Source: Actinomycetes bacterium
Lineage (GTDB): Bacteria > Actinomycetota > Actinomycetes > Mycobacteriales > Mycobacteriaceae
Reading direction: 5' to 3'
NCBI GenBank assembly: GCA_023415515.1
Contig: JAEZKH010000008.1
Span: 1 to 26,052 of the forward strand
DNA: 26,052 nucleotides
Below, piece by piece: positions 1-7,655 of this stretch (positions are counted from its first letter, which is position 1; each line of letters opens with the position of its first letter). The notes beneath the pieces were generated by a model. The model was not told the DNA's origin. It ran no database searches and saw nothing but the letters and a program-made list of their open reading frames with translations. A program made the translations under genes and the position numbers.

Positions 1-509
1 TTAGGCCCGACCCCGACCGCCACGCGCACCAGATCGATCTCCAATTGCTCGCGGGTGGTGGCGTCGACCCAACCGGGCAGGTTTCTCATCGTGTCGCGGA
101 GGGTTTTGACGTGTTCGGCGGTGATCAGCCCGCCGGCCTGCGCGGCCGCCACCGCGGGCAGCACCGGCGCCAGCGGTTCGCCGGTCAGGCTGCGCCGCGG
201 CCCCAGCTCAGCAGCCTCACCCAGCCGCCGCGCCGCCTCGACCGCCGACAGCCGCCACCGGATCCGCAACACCTCGTTCCACGATTTGGCGCCCAGCTGC
301 TTGGGGGTGGTCTCGGCCTGCAGCCGCGCCACCAACCGATGCGACTGGCTGGGCAGCTGACACCACAACGCCTCCAGGTCGTCCATGATCGCGAGCAGCT
401 GCGTCCGGGTGCACCCCTCCACCTCAGCCGCGGCGAAGGCGTCATAGGCCGCGCGCAGCTTGGCGACCGCCTCCTGAGCCTGCACCGTCGACACGCTTCG
501 AACATACAT
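1..509 (-). CDS. 13E12 repeat family / DUF222 protein, N-terminal part (runs off the left edge)
   Basis: The minus strand is open from an ATG at 509 to the window edge, giving about 169 residues. The translation is a helical DUF222-type domain with segments such as QLPSQSHRLVARLQAET, KSWNEVLRIRWRLS and GLITAEHVKTLRDTM, which I recognise as the mycobacterial 13E12 REP family. Complete members usually carry a C-terminal HNH nuclease domain; that part would lie outside this window, so its presence is unknown. The biological role of the family is not established. The ATG sits inside a LexA-type box, so the true start could instead be the in-frame GTG at 494. In M. tuberculosis several 13E12 genes are known to be DNA-damage inducible through such boxes. 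The gene is divergent from the oxidoreductase starting at 548. Confidence 0.85.
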   Translation of the reverse strand, partial: MYVRSVSTVQAQEAVAKLRAAYDAFAAAEVEGCTRTQLLAIMDDLEALWCQLPSQSHRLVARLQAETTPKQLGAKSWNEVLRIRWRLSAVEAARRLGEAAELGPRRSLTGEPLAPVLPAVAAAQAGGLITAEHVKTLRDTMRNLPGWVDATTREQLEIDLVRVAVGVGP

Positions 510-513
510 TCGA
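498..513. promoter_or_regulatory. LexA-type SOS box overlapping the start of the DUF222 gene
   Basis: The 16 bases read TCGAAC-ATAC-ATTCGA. They match the mycobacterial SOS consensus TCGAAC-N4-GTTCGA at 11 of 12 defined positions. The box covers the ATG of the DUF222 gene and lies 34 bp upstream of the divergent oxidoreductase, so LexA could repress either gene. Binding is inferred from the motif only. Confidence 0.75.
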
Positions 514-547
514 CCACCGACAAAACCGTGCGGTAGCGTTCGGGCGC

Positions 548-1453
548 ATGAAGATCTCGTGTGCCCTGGTGACCAGCGTCGATTCGCCGGAACTCGTCGC
601 CGAGGCGGAACGCCTCGGCTATCACCGGGCCTGGTTGTACGACTCGCCTGCGATCACGTCCGACGTCTGGATGGCGCTGGCTCTCGCTGCGCAACGAACG
701 ACGACGATCGGCCTGGGGCCCGGGGTCCTCGTGCCGAGTCTGCGTCATCCCATGACGAATGCCGCCGCTATCGCGACCCTCGCCGCGCTCGCGCCAGGAC
801 GGGTGGCCGTCGCCGTCGGCTCAGGTTTCACCGGCAGATACACCCTGGGCAAGAAGCCGATGCGGTGGGCCGCCGTCGAGGAGTACGTGACGACGTTGCG
901 CGCACTGCTACGCGGCGAAACCGTCGAGTGGGACGGCGCCCAGATTCGCATGCTGCACACCAAGGGGTTCGTCGCGGATCCGCCCGTCGAGGTCGAGGTT
1001 CTGATCGGGGCCGACGGCCCGAAAGGGACCGCGGTGGCCGAACGGGTGGGCGACGGGGTGTTCGCGGCAGGCGTCCCGAACCCGGCGGCGGCTGGCAGAC
1101 CGTATTCGCTGCTGCAGTTCGGCACGGTGCTCTCCGAGGGCGAAGACGTGCGCAGCGAGCGCGTGCTGGCCAGCGCCGGACACGGGCTCGCGGTGGTCTT
1201 CCACGCGATGTACGAGCGCGTGGGACCGGACGCCGTGCGCGGCTTGCCCGGCGGGGAGGAGTGGGTCAAGGCGATCGAGGCCATCGCGCCCGCACAGCGC
1301 CACCTCGTCACCCACGAAGGGCACCTCGTGCGTCTGACCGCTGTCGATGAAGACGCAGTCGGGTTGGCGGCCGATCTGCTGCCGCAGTTCACGTTCAGCG
1401 GTACCGCCGATCAATTGCGGGCCCGCGTGGCCGGTACCAGGCCGAAGGCGTGA
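548..1453 (+). CDS. Luciferase-like (LLM class) F420-dependent oxidoreductase, probable C-terminal frameshift
   Basis: This 301-residue protein has the TIM-barrel pattern of luciferase-like flavin/F420 oxidoreductases: an N-terminal strand MKISCALVTS, the segment AAQRTTTIGLGPGVLVPSLRHP, GRVAVAVGSGFTGR, and a C-terminal FSGTADQLRARVA. Family members typically use F420H2 or FMN; the substrate is unknown. The natural C-terminus appears displaced. After the stop at 1451-1453 the next frame continues from 1450 to a stop at 1537-1539 with VTELVYQPAGPD followed by a short helix, which is what this family normally has after the ARVA segment. Restoring one C in the run near 1430 would join the two frames as ARVARYQAEGVTEL. 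Either a sequencing error or a real truncation of about 35 residues is possible. The start ATG has no evident Shine-Dalgarno; a TAGCGT at 534-539 is spaced as a -10 for a nearly leaderless mRNA. Confidence 0.8.
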   Translation: MKISCALVTSVDSPELVAEAERLGYHRAWLYDSPAITSDVWMALALAAQRTTTIGLGPGVLVPSLRHPMTNAAAIATLAALAPGRVAVAVGSGFTGRYTLGKKPMRWAAVEEYVTTLRALLRGETVEWDGAQIRMLHTKGFVADPPVEVEVLIGADGPKGTAVAERVGDGVFAAGVPNPAAAGRPYSLLQFGTVLSEGEDVRSERVLASAGHGLAVVFHAMYERVGPDAVRGLPGGEEWVKAIEAIAPAQRHLVTHEGHLVRLTAVDEDAVGLAADLLPQFTFSGTADQLRARVAGTRPKA

Positions 1454-1567
1454 CCGAACTCGTGTACCAGCCCGCAGGCCCGGACGTCATGGGCGAGCTG
1501 GCCCGCATGATGGCCGTCCTGTCGTCGGCGACACGTTGAGCGGTTCGGCCGGCGTACGTGCGGTACA

Positions 1568-2518
1568 TCAATTACCGCGCGAATGTTCCGCGCTGCATCC
1601 CACGGAGGACGGGCTGGGATCCGGCCCGCCGATGTCGACGGAGGGCCGGTCGCGCTGCCGGGAGCGGGCGTTGAGGAAACAGGCGACCGCGCCGACTGCA
1701 AGGCCGACCGCGATGCCGATGTCCGGGCGTTCACCGAGGATCAGCCAGGACAGCAGACCGGCAACGGCGGGGATGACGGCGAACAGCATCGCGACGGCGG
1801 CGGCGCCGTAGTCGTTGACGGCCCGGACGTACATGGTCATGCAGAGGGTGGCGTTGAGCAACACCACGGCAGCCACCGCGCCCGCGGCCTTCCACGGGTT
1901 GGCCACCGTGAACGGCATCGCCGCAGCCAACATGACGACAGGGGCGACGCAGACGCCGTTCTGTAGCGCGGCGGTGACCCGGAAATCCACCCCGCGGCAG
2001 AACTTCTGCTGGTAGACGCCGCCTGCCGCGACGCTGAACAACGACACGAGAATCAGCAGGACCACGACGTCGACGCCGCCCACCATCACGAGTCGGCCCG
2101 CGCACGCGGCAAGCACCGCGACGGCGCCGAGCGCGAGAGCACCGACCCGCATCGGCGTCAGGCTCTCACCGAGGAACGCCGCGGCAAGCAAAGCCGTGAC
2201 GACCGGATTCATCGAGATGATCACCGCGCCGAGGACAGCGGGCGCGCCATGCATGAGCGCGACGTACAGGCACGTGAAGAGCAGACCCTGGGCCAGCAGT
2301 CCGCTGACCAGCACGTGCAACAGGGTGCGGCCTGTGGGCCAGTTCACTTCGGCCAGCAGCGCCCACGTCGCCAGGATCGCCGCGGCGAGACCGAACCGGA
2401 ACACCAGGACCGCCATCGGTGACATCACCGAAACAGCAAGTGCGCCAATGGGATATCCGAGCGCATAGAGAAACGTCAGCACCACGGCGGTGCGTAACGG
2501 CATGGTCGGCAGTGCCAC
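1568..2518 (-). CDS. EamA/DMT-family transporter
   Basis: The 316-residue protein is very hydrophobic. It has about ten predicted membrane segments arranged as two EamA-type halves; the first half ends around ITTALL-like segments near SMNPVVTALLAAAFLGE and the second near AVIPAVAGLLSWLILGERP. The paired 'NP-x-x-T/AxLxAxxxLGE' and 'IPxxAxxxxxxxLGE' signatures are typical of drug/metabolite exporters of the inner membrane. The substrate cannot be inferred. The last 35 or so residues are polar and basic and should lie in the cytoplasm. The gene is divergent from rlmN, with 79 bp between the starts, and convergent with the upstream oxidoreductase. Confidence 0.85.
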   Translation of the reverse strand: MALPTMPLRTAVVLTFLYALGYPIGALAVSVMSPMAVLVFRFGLAAAILATWALLAEVNWPTGRTLLHVLVSGLLAQGLLFTCLYVALMHGAPAVLGAVIISMNPVVTALLAAAFLGESLTPMRVGALALGAVAVLAACAGRLVMVGGVDVVVLLILVSLFSVAAGGVYQQKFCRGVDFRVTAALQNGVCVAPVVMLAAAMPFTVANPWKAAGAVAAVVLLNATLCMTMYVRAVNDYGAAAVAMLFAVIPAVAGLLSWLILGERPDIGIAVGLAVGAVACFLNARSRQRDRPSVDIGGPDPSPSSVGCSAEHSRGN

Positions 2519-2597
2519 GGTTCACATCGTGGCGAACCAACGCGTCGGCTCGCCATTCAATTTCCGCCACAGCTGGGTGGGATACTGACAAAAGCCC

Positions 2598-3713
2598 ATG
2601 TCGACCTCACTGCCCTTGGTTTTCGACCCGCCGCGACGAGCGATGCCGCCGCGCCACTTCGCCGACCTCGACGAAACCGGCCGCGCCGACGCCGTGGCGG
2701 AACTCGGGCTGCCGAGATTTCGCGCCAAACAGCTGGCCAACCAGTACTACGGCCGCTTCATCGCCGATCCCCATGAGATGACCGATCTGCCGGCCGCGGT
2801 CCGTGACCAGGTCGCAGAAGCGCTGTTTCCGCAGCTGTTGACGGCTGCATCGGAGATCGAGTGCGACGCCGGCGAGACCCGCAAAATGTTGTGGCGCGCC
2901 GTCGACCACACCACCTTCGAGTCGGTGCTGATGCGCTATCCGCAGCGCAACACGGTGTGTATCTCCTCACAGGCGGGATGCGGGATGGCGTGCCCGTTCT
3001 GCGCCACGGGCCAGGGCGGGCTCACGCGGAACCTGTCGACCGCCGAGATCCTCGAACAGGTGCGCGCCGCGGCGGTGGAACTGCGCGACCGCGACGGCGA
3101 CGGGATCGCGCGCGGCGGTCGGCTGACGAACATCGTCTTCATGGGCATGGGTGAACCGCTGGCCAACTACAACCGGGTGCTCGCGGCGGTCCGCCGGATC
3201 ACCGCGCCGCCGCCCGACGGCTTCGGCATCTCGGCGCGATCGGTGACGGTGTCGACGGTCGGCCTGGCGCCTGCCATCCGCAAGCTGGCCGACGAGCGGC
3301 TTGGCGTGACGCTCGCGCTGTCCTTGCATGCGCCCGACGACGAACTGCGCGACAGCCTCGTGCCGGTGAACAACAGGTGGAACGTCACCGAGGCGCTCGA
3401 TGCGGCCAGGTATTACGCGGACCAGACGGGTCGGCGGGTCTCAGTCGAGTACGCGTTGATCCGCGACGTCAACGACCAGCCGTGGCGTGCCGATCTGTTG
3501 GGCAAGCGGCTGCACGGGGCACTCGGACCGCTGGTGCATGTCAACCTGATTCCGCTCAACCCGACGCCGGGCAGCCAGTGGGACGCCAGCCCCAAGGCGG
3601 CGGAGCGCGAATTCGTCAGGCGGGTCCGCGAGCGCGGGGTCTCTTGCACCGTTCGCGATACGCGGGGCCGGGAAATCGCCGCGGCCTGCGGTCAGTTGGC
3701 GGCTCAGGCCTGA
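2598..3713 (+). CDS. rlmN: RlmN, dual-specificity 23S rRNA (A2503-C2) / tRNA methyltransferase
   Basis: This radical-SAM enzyme methylates C2 of A2503 in 23S rRNA, and in some bacteria A37 of certain tRNAs. The 371-residue length is normal. The CxxxCxxC iron-sulphur motif is C128-GMA-C132-PF-C135, within SSQAGCGMACPFC. The two mechanistic cysteines of the family align with C121 (VCISSQ) and C364 (AACGQL). Other conserved segments are GMGEPLANYN, VSTVGLAPAIR, LALSLHAP and NLIPLNPTPG. The start at 2598 gives the usual N-terminus ahead of FRAKQLANQYYGR. GATACT at 2581-2586 is a plausible -10 element. The 3' end overlaps the convergent NTF2-like gene by 10 bp. Confidence 0.95.
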   Translation: MSTSLPLVFDPPRRAMPPRHFADLDETGRADAVAELGLPRFRAKQLANQYYGRFIADPHEMTDLPAAVRDQVAEALFPQLLTAASEIECDAGETRKMLWRAVDHTTFESVLMRYPQRNTVCISSQAGCGMACPFCATGQGGLTRNLSTAEILEQVRAAAVELRDRDGDGIARGGRLTNIVFMGMGEPLANYNRVLAAVRRITAPPPDGFGISARSVTVSTVGLAPAIRKLADERLGVTLALSLHAPDDELRDSLVPVNNRWNVTEALDAARYYADQTGRRVSVEYALIRDVNDQPWRADLLGKRLHGALGPLVHVNLIPLNPTPGSQWDASPKAAEREFVRRVRERGVSCTVRDTRGREIAAACGQLAAQA

Positions 3714-4133
3714 CCTTCACGGGGCGAGTTGGCGGTCCACACCATTTCTTCGCGCAGGTTCCTGCTGCGCCAGCCGTCGGGTGTGCGGACCAACTCGTGG
3801 AAGTAGTAGCCGCCGAACATGCTCAGCTCGGACAGGCCTTCGATCTGCGTCGGGTTGTAGAACATCGCGCGCACGCGCGCGGTGTCGCCATCGATGTCGG
3901 ACTCGATGTTGGTGATGTAGTGCATGCTCATCGTGACCAGTTCCGAGAACGAACCCGAGAAGAACGCGATCGCCTCGTCGAGAGAGCCCTGAAATGTTCG
4001 CCGAGTAGTCGATATGGGCGTCGTCGGTGAACACCGACCGATACAGCTGCCAATCCTTGGTGTCGACGGCACGCGCATACCTGTTCAGAAGGGCGGCGAT
4101 CTCCAGTTCGTCGCCGGTGTTCTGCCGTGCCAT
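3704..4133 (-). pseudogene. SnoaL/NTF2-like protein, interrupted by a frameshift
   Basis: Two adjacent minus-strand frames each hold part of one SnoaL-like (NTF2 fold) protein. The first frame, from ATG 4133, begins MARQNTGDELEIAALLNRYA and continues DTKDWQLYRSVFTDD to HIDYSAN. Around 3990-4005 the family pattern jumps to a neighbouring frame, which reads FQGSLDEAIAFFSGSF through MHYITNIESDIDGD, GGYYFHELVRTPDGWR and ends at 3704. Joined, they make about 142 residues, the usual length for this family of small dehydratases, isomerases and proteins of unknown activity. The start overlaps the stop of the upstream tetR as TGATG, so the two are translationally coupled. The break may be a genuine mutation or a sequencing error; the flanking coding sequence shows no other decay. 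Confidence 0.75.
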
Positions 4134-4690
4134 CAGTTCGCCGCCTTGATGCCGACGGCGTGACGCAATTGCGCGAGGAACTGGTCGTCGTCGTCGCTGC
4201 GAACGATGTAGTGCGACACCGCAACCCGGATCGCTGTCGCGGCTTTGACACCGCTGTTGGTTCCCGTGAGCAGCCTCAGCAGCCGGGCCCGCATGACCGG
4301 GATGATTTTCGACAGCTGCGCGATGACCACTTCGGGTTCGATGTCGACGAGCCTGACGCCCGAGTACGAATGTTGATATTGGACGATGAATCGCAGTGCC
4401 GCGTCCAGCTTCTCGGTGCCGCGCAGGCCCGCCGTCGCCCTGCTGATACCGCTGTCGAACATCTCCTGCTCGTACACGCCGAACGCGTGGAGCAGTTCGT
4501 TCTTGTCGGCGAACCAGCGATAGAGCGTCGGGCGCGACACCCCCGCCTGCAGCGCGACTTCGGAGAGGCTGAGCTTCGTCTGGCCGCTTCGGCCGAGCAC
4601 CTCCGAGGTGGCCACCAGGATTCGGTGCCGCGTCGAGGTGTCCTCGGCGTCGCCCGACGCGTCACGTCGAGCGTGCACTGGTTCGTTCAC
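4133..4690 (-). CDS. TetR-family transcriptional regulator (paralogue 1)
   Basis: The 185-residue protein has a TetR N-terminal DNA-binding domain. Its helix-turn-helix lies at about residues 38-61 (SEVALQAGVSRPTLYRWFADK) and is followed by an all-helical ligand/dimerisation domain. It starts with GTG at 4690 behind a GAGG spaced 5 bases. It is a close paralogue of the regulator at 7074-7616: residues 38-61 are identical in both, and both share VDIEP and an SDDD.QFLAQLRHA C-terminus. It is second in a minus-strand operon (phosphotransferase, tetR, NTF2-like) whose promoter region holds the palindromic operator at 5886-5913. That operator is a likely target for this protein or its paralogue. 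Confidence 0.9.
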   Translation of the reverse strand: MNEPVHARRDASGDAEDTSTRHRILVATSEVLGRSGQTKLSLSEVALQAGVSRPTLYRWFADKNELLHAFGVYEQEMFDSGISRATAGLRGTEKLDAALRFIVQYQHSYSGVRLVDIEPEVVIAQLSKIIPVMRARLLRLLTGTNSGVKAATAIRVAVSHYIVRSDDDDQFLAQLRHAVGIKAAN

Positions 4691-4714
4691 GTCAGCCTCA
4701 ATCGTCGGGTCCTA

Positions 4715-4736
4715 GTGATCGTAGATCGTCGATCAC
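4715..4736. repeat. Inverted repeat between phosphotransferase and tetR genes
   Basis: GTGATCG (4715-4721) and CGATCAC (4730-4736) form perfect 7-bp arms around an 8-bp spacer. The element overlaps the stop codon of the phosphotransferase gene and lies 25 bp upstream of the tetR start. It could be an internal operator or a weak RNA hairpin. It does not resemble the TTTACA/TGTAAA operators elsewhere in the window. Confidence 0.45.
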
Positions 4737-5848
4737 AGCGACTTCCCCAGCAGCGCGACCGTGTCGAGGTCGTCGAGCGCAGCCACCGCCCGCCGCAGCC
4801 CGGCCATGGCGATGCCCTCGGTCTGCATGCCGCCCATCCCCGCGGTGATCAGCGCCGCGACGTATGCGTAGTGGGCACCCGTGCGGTAGCGGTCCCAGAG
4901 CTCTTCGCGGTCCAGGTCGGGCCCGCCCGCACCGGCCAGTGCGCTGCGATAGCGGTCGAGCAGATCCCGCTGGTGGGCGAGTCGGTCGGCCGTGTCCAGT
5001 CCGGTGACCAGGGTGTAGGCCAACTCCCTTCCCGGATGACCCCGCCGTACCGCCTGCCAGTCCAGCAGGCCTGCCTCGCCCTTGCGGAAATAGATGTTGC
5101 CCGGGTGGGTGTCTCCGTGCAGCACCGTGTTGGGCGGTCTGTCGATGAGCGCGGCAACCGCGCGGTAGTTGTCGTCGATGAACCGTCCGCGCTCGACGGG
5201 GATGTCGGTCCTCGCGGCGATCCGGCGCGCCGATGCCTTCAACAGCGGACCCGTGAGCAGCGCCGCGGTGTCGGCCGAGGTGCTGTACACCCAGCCGGGC
5301 ACGTGTTCCCAGAACGTCGCGTGCACGCGGGCCAACAGATCGACCACGCGGCCCGCCTGATCCGGGCTCAGTGGGTGCTGCGTGTCGGCGAACTCGCAGG
5401 CCTCGGCGGTGAGGTCTTCGAGCACCAGCACGAAGCGGCCGGTCACCGCGTCGAACGCGGAGCCGTAGACCTTCGGAAGGCCGGTCAGCAGGCAGGCGAA
5501 CTCGCGGTAGAAGCGCGTCTCGGTCGCGGCGAGCCGTCCCATCTCGCCGATCAGGCGGGTGGCGACGGTCTCGGCGGACATCTTCACGAACACCGTCTGC
5601 GGTACCTCATCGCCGGTGAGCGCAAGCCGGGCCCGTGACGACGTGCCCGCATCGGCATCGATGACCGATACCGAGGTCACATTCGCACCCATGATCCGCG
5701 ACAGGAATCGCGCGTCGAGATCGTCGACCGCGCGGGGTAGCGCGCGCATGCGCCCGACGAGCACGTCCGTCCCCAACCGTTGCAGCCCGCGGCCGAGGTG
5801 GGCCGCGAACCCGACAGCGGATCCGACCCGGCTCGCTGTCTGCGGCAC
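4733..5848 (-). CDS. Phosphotransferase family protein (APH/choline-kinase fold)
   Basis: The 371-residue protein carries the kinase-like signature of the aminoglycoside phosphotransferase superfamily: a candidate ATP-site lysine K89 (VFVKM), the catalytic loop HGDTHPGN at residues 244-251 with D246 as the likely base, and LLDW with D263 as the Mg2+ ligand. Such proteins in actinobacterial catabolic clusters phosphorylate small hydroxylated molecules, and many are annotated only as phosphotransferases. A role in antibiotic resistance is not implied. I chose the GTG at 5848 because an AGGAGG lies 5 bases upstream of it. An in-frame TTG at 5884 has no ribosome site and falls next to the operator. 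It is the first gene of an operon with tetR, divergent from the CoA-transferase. Confidence 0.82.
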   Translation of the reverse strand: MPQTASRVGSAVGFAAHLGRGLQRLGTDVLVGRMRALPRAVDDLDARFLSRIMGANVTSVSVIDADAGTSSRARLALTGDEVPQTVFVKMSAETVATRLIGEMGRLAATETRFYREFACLLTGLPKVYGSAFDAVTGRFVLVLEDLTAEACEFADTQHPLSPDQAGRVVDLLARVHATFWEHVPGWVYSTSADTAALLTGPLLKASARRIAARTDIPVERGRFIDDNYRAVAALIDRPPNTVLHGDTHPGNIYFRKGEAGLLDWQAVRRGHPGRELAYTLVTGLDTADRLAHQRDLLDRYRSALAGAGGPDLDREELWDRYRTGAHYAYVAALITAGMGGMQTEGIAMAGLRRAVAALDDLDTVALLGKSL

Positions 5849-5885
5849 CCGCCGACCTCCTAGTCTTGGCCTGTAGCCAGGCAAG

Positions 5886-5913
5886 CTTTACAAAGATGAG
5901 CAGGGTTGTAAAG
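5886..5913. promoter_or_regulatory. Perfect palindromic operator between phosphotransferase and CaiB genes (copy E)
   Basis: CTTTACAA, 12 bases, then TTGTAAAG is a perfect inverted repeat with half-site starts (TTTACA 5887, TGTAAA 5907) exactly 20 bp apart. The same spacing is found in four further copies in this window. It lies between divergent operons, 14-20 bp from the CoA-transferase start and 38 bp from the phosphotransferase start. It is inferred to bind a dimeric regulator, most likely one of the two TetR paralogues. On the minus strand TTTACA-N17-AAAGCT also has -35/-10 geometry. Confidence 0.7.
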
Positions 5914-5932
5914 CGCGGAAAAGGGGATGGTC

Positions 5933-7093
5933 ATGGCCGGACCGATGGAGGGCGTCAGGGTCGTCGAACTCGGCGTATGGGTGGCGGGCCCCGCGGCGGC
6001 AGGGATCCTTGCCGACTGGGGTGCCGAGGTGATCAAGATCGAGCCGCCGACCGGGGACCCCGCTCGCATGTTCGGGCGGATGCTGAGCATCGAGGACGGC
6101 GGCAGCCCGCCGTTCGAGATGGACAACCGAGGCAAGCGCAGCGTCGTGCTCGACCTGACCACTGACGAGCACAGGGGTGTGGCACTCGAAATGCTCGACG
6201 GCGCCGACGTTTTCATCACCAATGTCCGTCCCGGTGCGCTCCGGCGCATCGGGTTGGACTTCGAAACCGTTGCAGCCCGCAATCCGCGTCTGGTCTACGG
6301 CCTGATCACCGGATACGGGGAGGCCGGGCCGGACGCCGACCGCGCCGCCTACGACGTCGCCGCGTTCTGGTCGAGGGCCGGTCTGGCGCATCTGCTGACC
6401 CGGCCGGGCGAGTCGCCGCCGTTCCAGCGCGGCGGCATGGGCGACCACGCCGCAGCGATGACGTTGGTGGCGGCGATCTCCGCGGCGCTCGTCGCCCGCT
6501 CGCGCACCGGCGTCGGCCAGTTGGTGTCCACGTCACTGTACCGGCAGGGCGCGTACACCGTCAGCTTCGACCTCAACACCTTTCTGATGACCGGCCACGC
6601 GATCGCGATCGGCGAGCGCGAGTCCATGGGCAACCCGTGCATGAACAACTACACGGCCGGTGACGGCAAGCGGTTCTGGATCGTCGGACTCGACGTCGAG
6701 CGCCACTGGGCCCCGCTGTGCCGCGTCGTCAACCGTCCCGACTGGCTCACCACATACCCGAAACCTCGTGACCGGGCGAGCAATTCGGTCGAGATCATCA
6801 GCGCCCTCGACGAGATCTTCGCGACCAGGACACTCGACGAGTGGGCGGAGTTGTTCGCCGCGGAGCGCGACTTCTTCTGGTCGCCGATCAACACCATCGA
6901 AGACGTCATCGCCGACGACCAGTTCCATGCCGCCGGAGGCGTCGTCTACGTGCCCGAGGGTGATTCGAGCGTGCCGATGGTCGCCACGCCCGCCGACTTC
7001 CACGGCACCCCGTCGGCGACGAGGTCGACTGCGCCCGCGATCGGCGAGCACACCGATGAGGTCCTCGCCGAACTCAGGTCGCGTCGCGCCTGA
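5933..7093 (+). CDS. CaiB/BaiF-family (class III) CoA-transferase
   Basis: Class III CoA-transferases move CoA between carboxylic acids and commonly activate a substrate for beta-oxidation-like degradation. The protein (386 residues from this start) begins with GPMEGVRVVELGVWVAGPAAAGILADWGAEVIKIEPP, split here as the typical N-terminal motif and nucleotide-like CoA-binding region. It continues with DNRGKRSVVLDL, ADVFITNVRPGALRRIGLD and YDVAAFWSRAGL. The catalytic aspartate aligns with D171 in GGMGDHAAAM. Two starts are close: ATG 5927 abuts the AAAAGGGG ribosome site, while ATG 5933 has a 6-base spacing, so I prefer 5933. The gene is directly downstream of the perfect palindromic operator. 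Its 3' end overlaps the convergent tetR gene by 20 bp. Confidence 0.9.
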   Translation: MAGPMEGVRVVELGVWVAGPAAAGILADWGAEVIKIEPPTGDPARMFGRMLSIEDGGSPPFEMDNRGKRSVVLDLTTDEHRGVALEMLDGADVFITNVRPGALRRIGLDFETVAARNPRLVYGLITGYGEAGPDADRAAYDVAAFWSRAGLAHLLTRPGESPPFQRGGMGDHAAAMTLVAAISAALVARSRTGVGQLVSTSLYRQGAYTVSFDLNTFLMTGHAIAIGERESMGNPCMNNYTAGDGKRFWIVGLDVERHWAPLCRVVNRPDWLTTYPKPRDRASNSVEIISALDEIFATRTLDEWAELFAAERDFFWSPINTIEDVIADDQFHAAGGVVYVPEGDSSVPMVATPADFHGTPSATRSTAPAIGEHTDEVLAELRSRRA

Positions 7094-7616
7094 CCCCTGC
7101 TGCATGCCGCAGCTGGGCGAGGAACTGGCCGTCGTCGTCGCTGCGAACCAGGTAGTGCGACACCGCAACCCGAACCGCGGTAGCGACCGCCAACGCCGCG
7201 TCGGGCCCCTGTGCGAGACGTTCGAGACGATCCCTCATCAGCGGGATCACCCGAGCCAGCCGACGGATGACGTGGTGCGGTTCGATGTCCACCATCCGCA
7301 AGCCAGGGTAGGACTGCTGGTACTCGACGATGACACGCAATGCGGCGTCGAGCTTTTCGGCGGCGGGCAGGTCTTTGGTCGCCTCGGCGACGGCGCGCTC
7401 GTAGTAATTCCGCTCCCAGACCACGAAGCCGTCGAGGAGATCGCGCTTTGACGCGAACCAGCGGTAGAGGGTCGGCCGGGACACACCGGCCTGCAGCGCG
7501 ACCTCCGACAGGCTGAGCTTCGTCATACCGTTGCGGCCCAGCACCTCGGCGGTTGCGGCGAGGATGCGCTGGCGCGTCGAGTTGTCATCCTCGACAGCTG
7601 CATCCGACACCGGCAT
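7074..7616 (-). CDS. TetR-family transcriptional regulator (paralogue 2)
   Basis: The 180-residue protein has a TetR helix-turn-helix at residues 32-55, identical over 24 residues to the regulator at 4133-4690. Its C-terminal domain is clearly related (EKLDAALR, VDIEP, AVSHYLVRSDDDGQFLAQLRHA). The coding frame stays open far upstream, but homology begins only near STRQRILAATAEVLG, so the start is ATG 7616 or the GTG at 7610. The GTG lies 6 bases after AAAGCT, the -10-like part of the operator read on this strand, which would make a leaderless start. The operator at 7619-7648 directly abuts the gene, so autoregulation is likely. The gene is divergent from the P450 at 7656. Confidence 0.9.
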   Translation of the reverse strand: MPVSDAAVEDDNSTRQRILAATAEVLGRNGMTKLSLSEVALQAGVSRPTLYRWFASKRDLLDGFVVWERNYYERAVAEATKDLPAAEKLDAALRVIVEYQQSYPGLRMVDIEPHHVIRRLARVIPLMRDRLERLAQGPDAALAVATAVRVAVSHYLVRSDDDGQFLAQLRHAAGVRRDAT

Positions 7617-7618
7617 AG

Positions 7619-7648
7619 CTTTACAAGAATCTGCTGAAATGTCACGCT
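7619..7648 (+). promoter_or_regulatory. Operator/promoter element between tetR and P450 genes (copy A)
   Basis: CTTTACAA at 7619-7626 and TGTCACGCT at 7640-7648 have half-site starts 20 bp apart. Read as a promoter, TTTACA and CACGCT are separated by 17 bp and the P450 GTG begins 7 bases after the -10-like hexamer, which fits a leaderless transcript. The site can serve both divergent genes. Confidence 0.65.
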
Positions 7649-7655
7649 GAATCCC

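Noticed and set aside
1..509. Insertion sequence or prophage at the left edge
   Set aside because: Only a DUF222/13E12 coding region is visible. No transposase motif, terminal repeat or integrase is seen.
4127..5638. Long plus-strand open frame (about 500 codons) opposite tetR and the phosphotransferase
   Set aside because: It has no recognisable domain, and the opposite strand encodes well-conserved proteins with catalytic motifs. High-GC codon use leaves long antisense frames open.
5849..5884. TTG at 5884 as the start of the phosphotransferase
   Set aside because: No ribosome site precedes it, while an AGGAGG lies 5 bases before the GTG at 5848.
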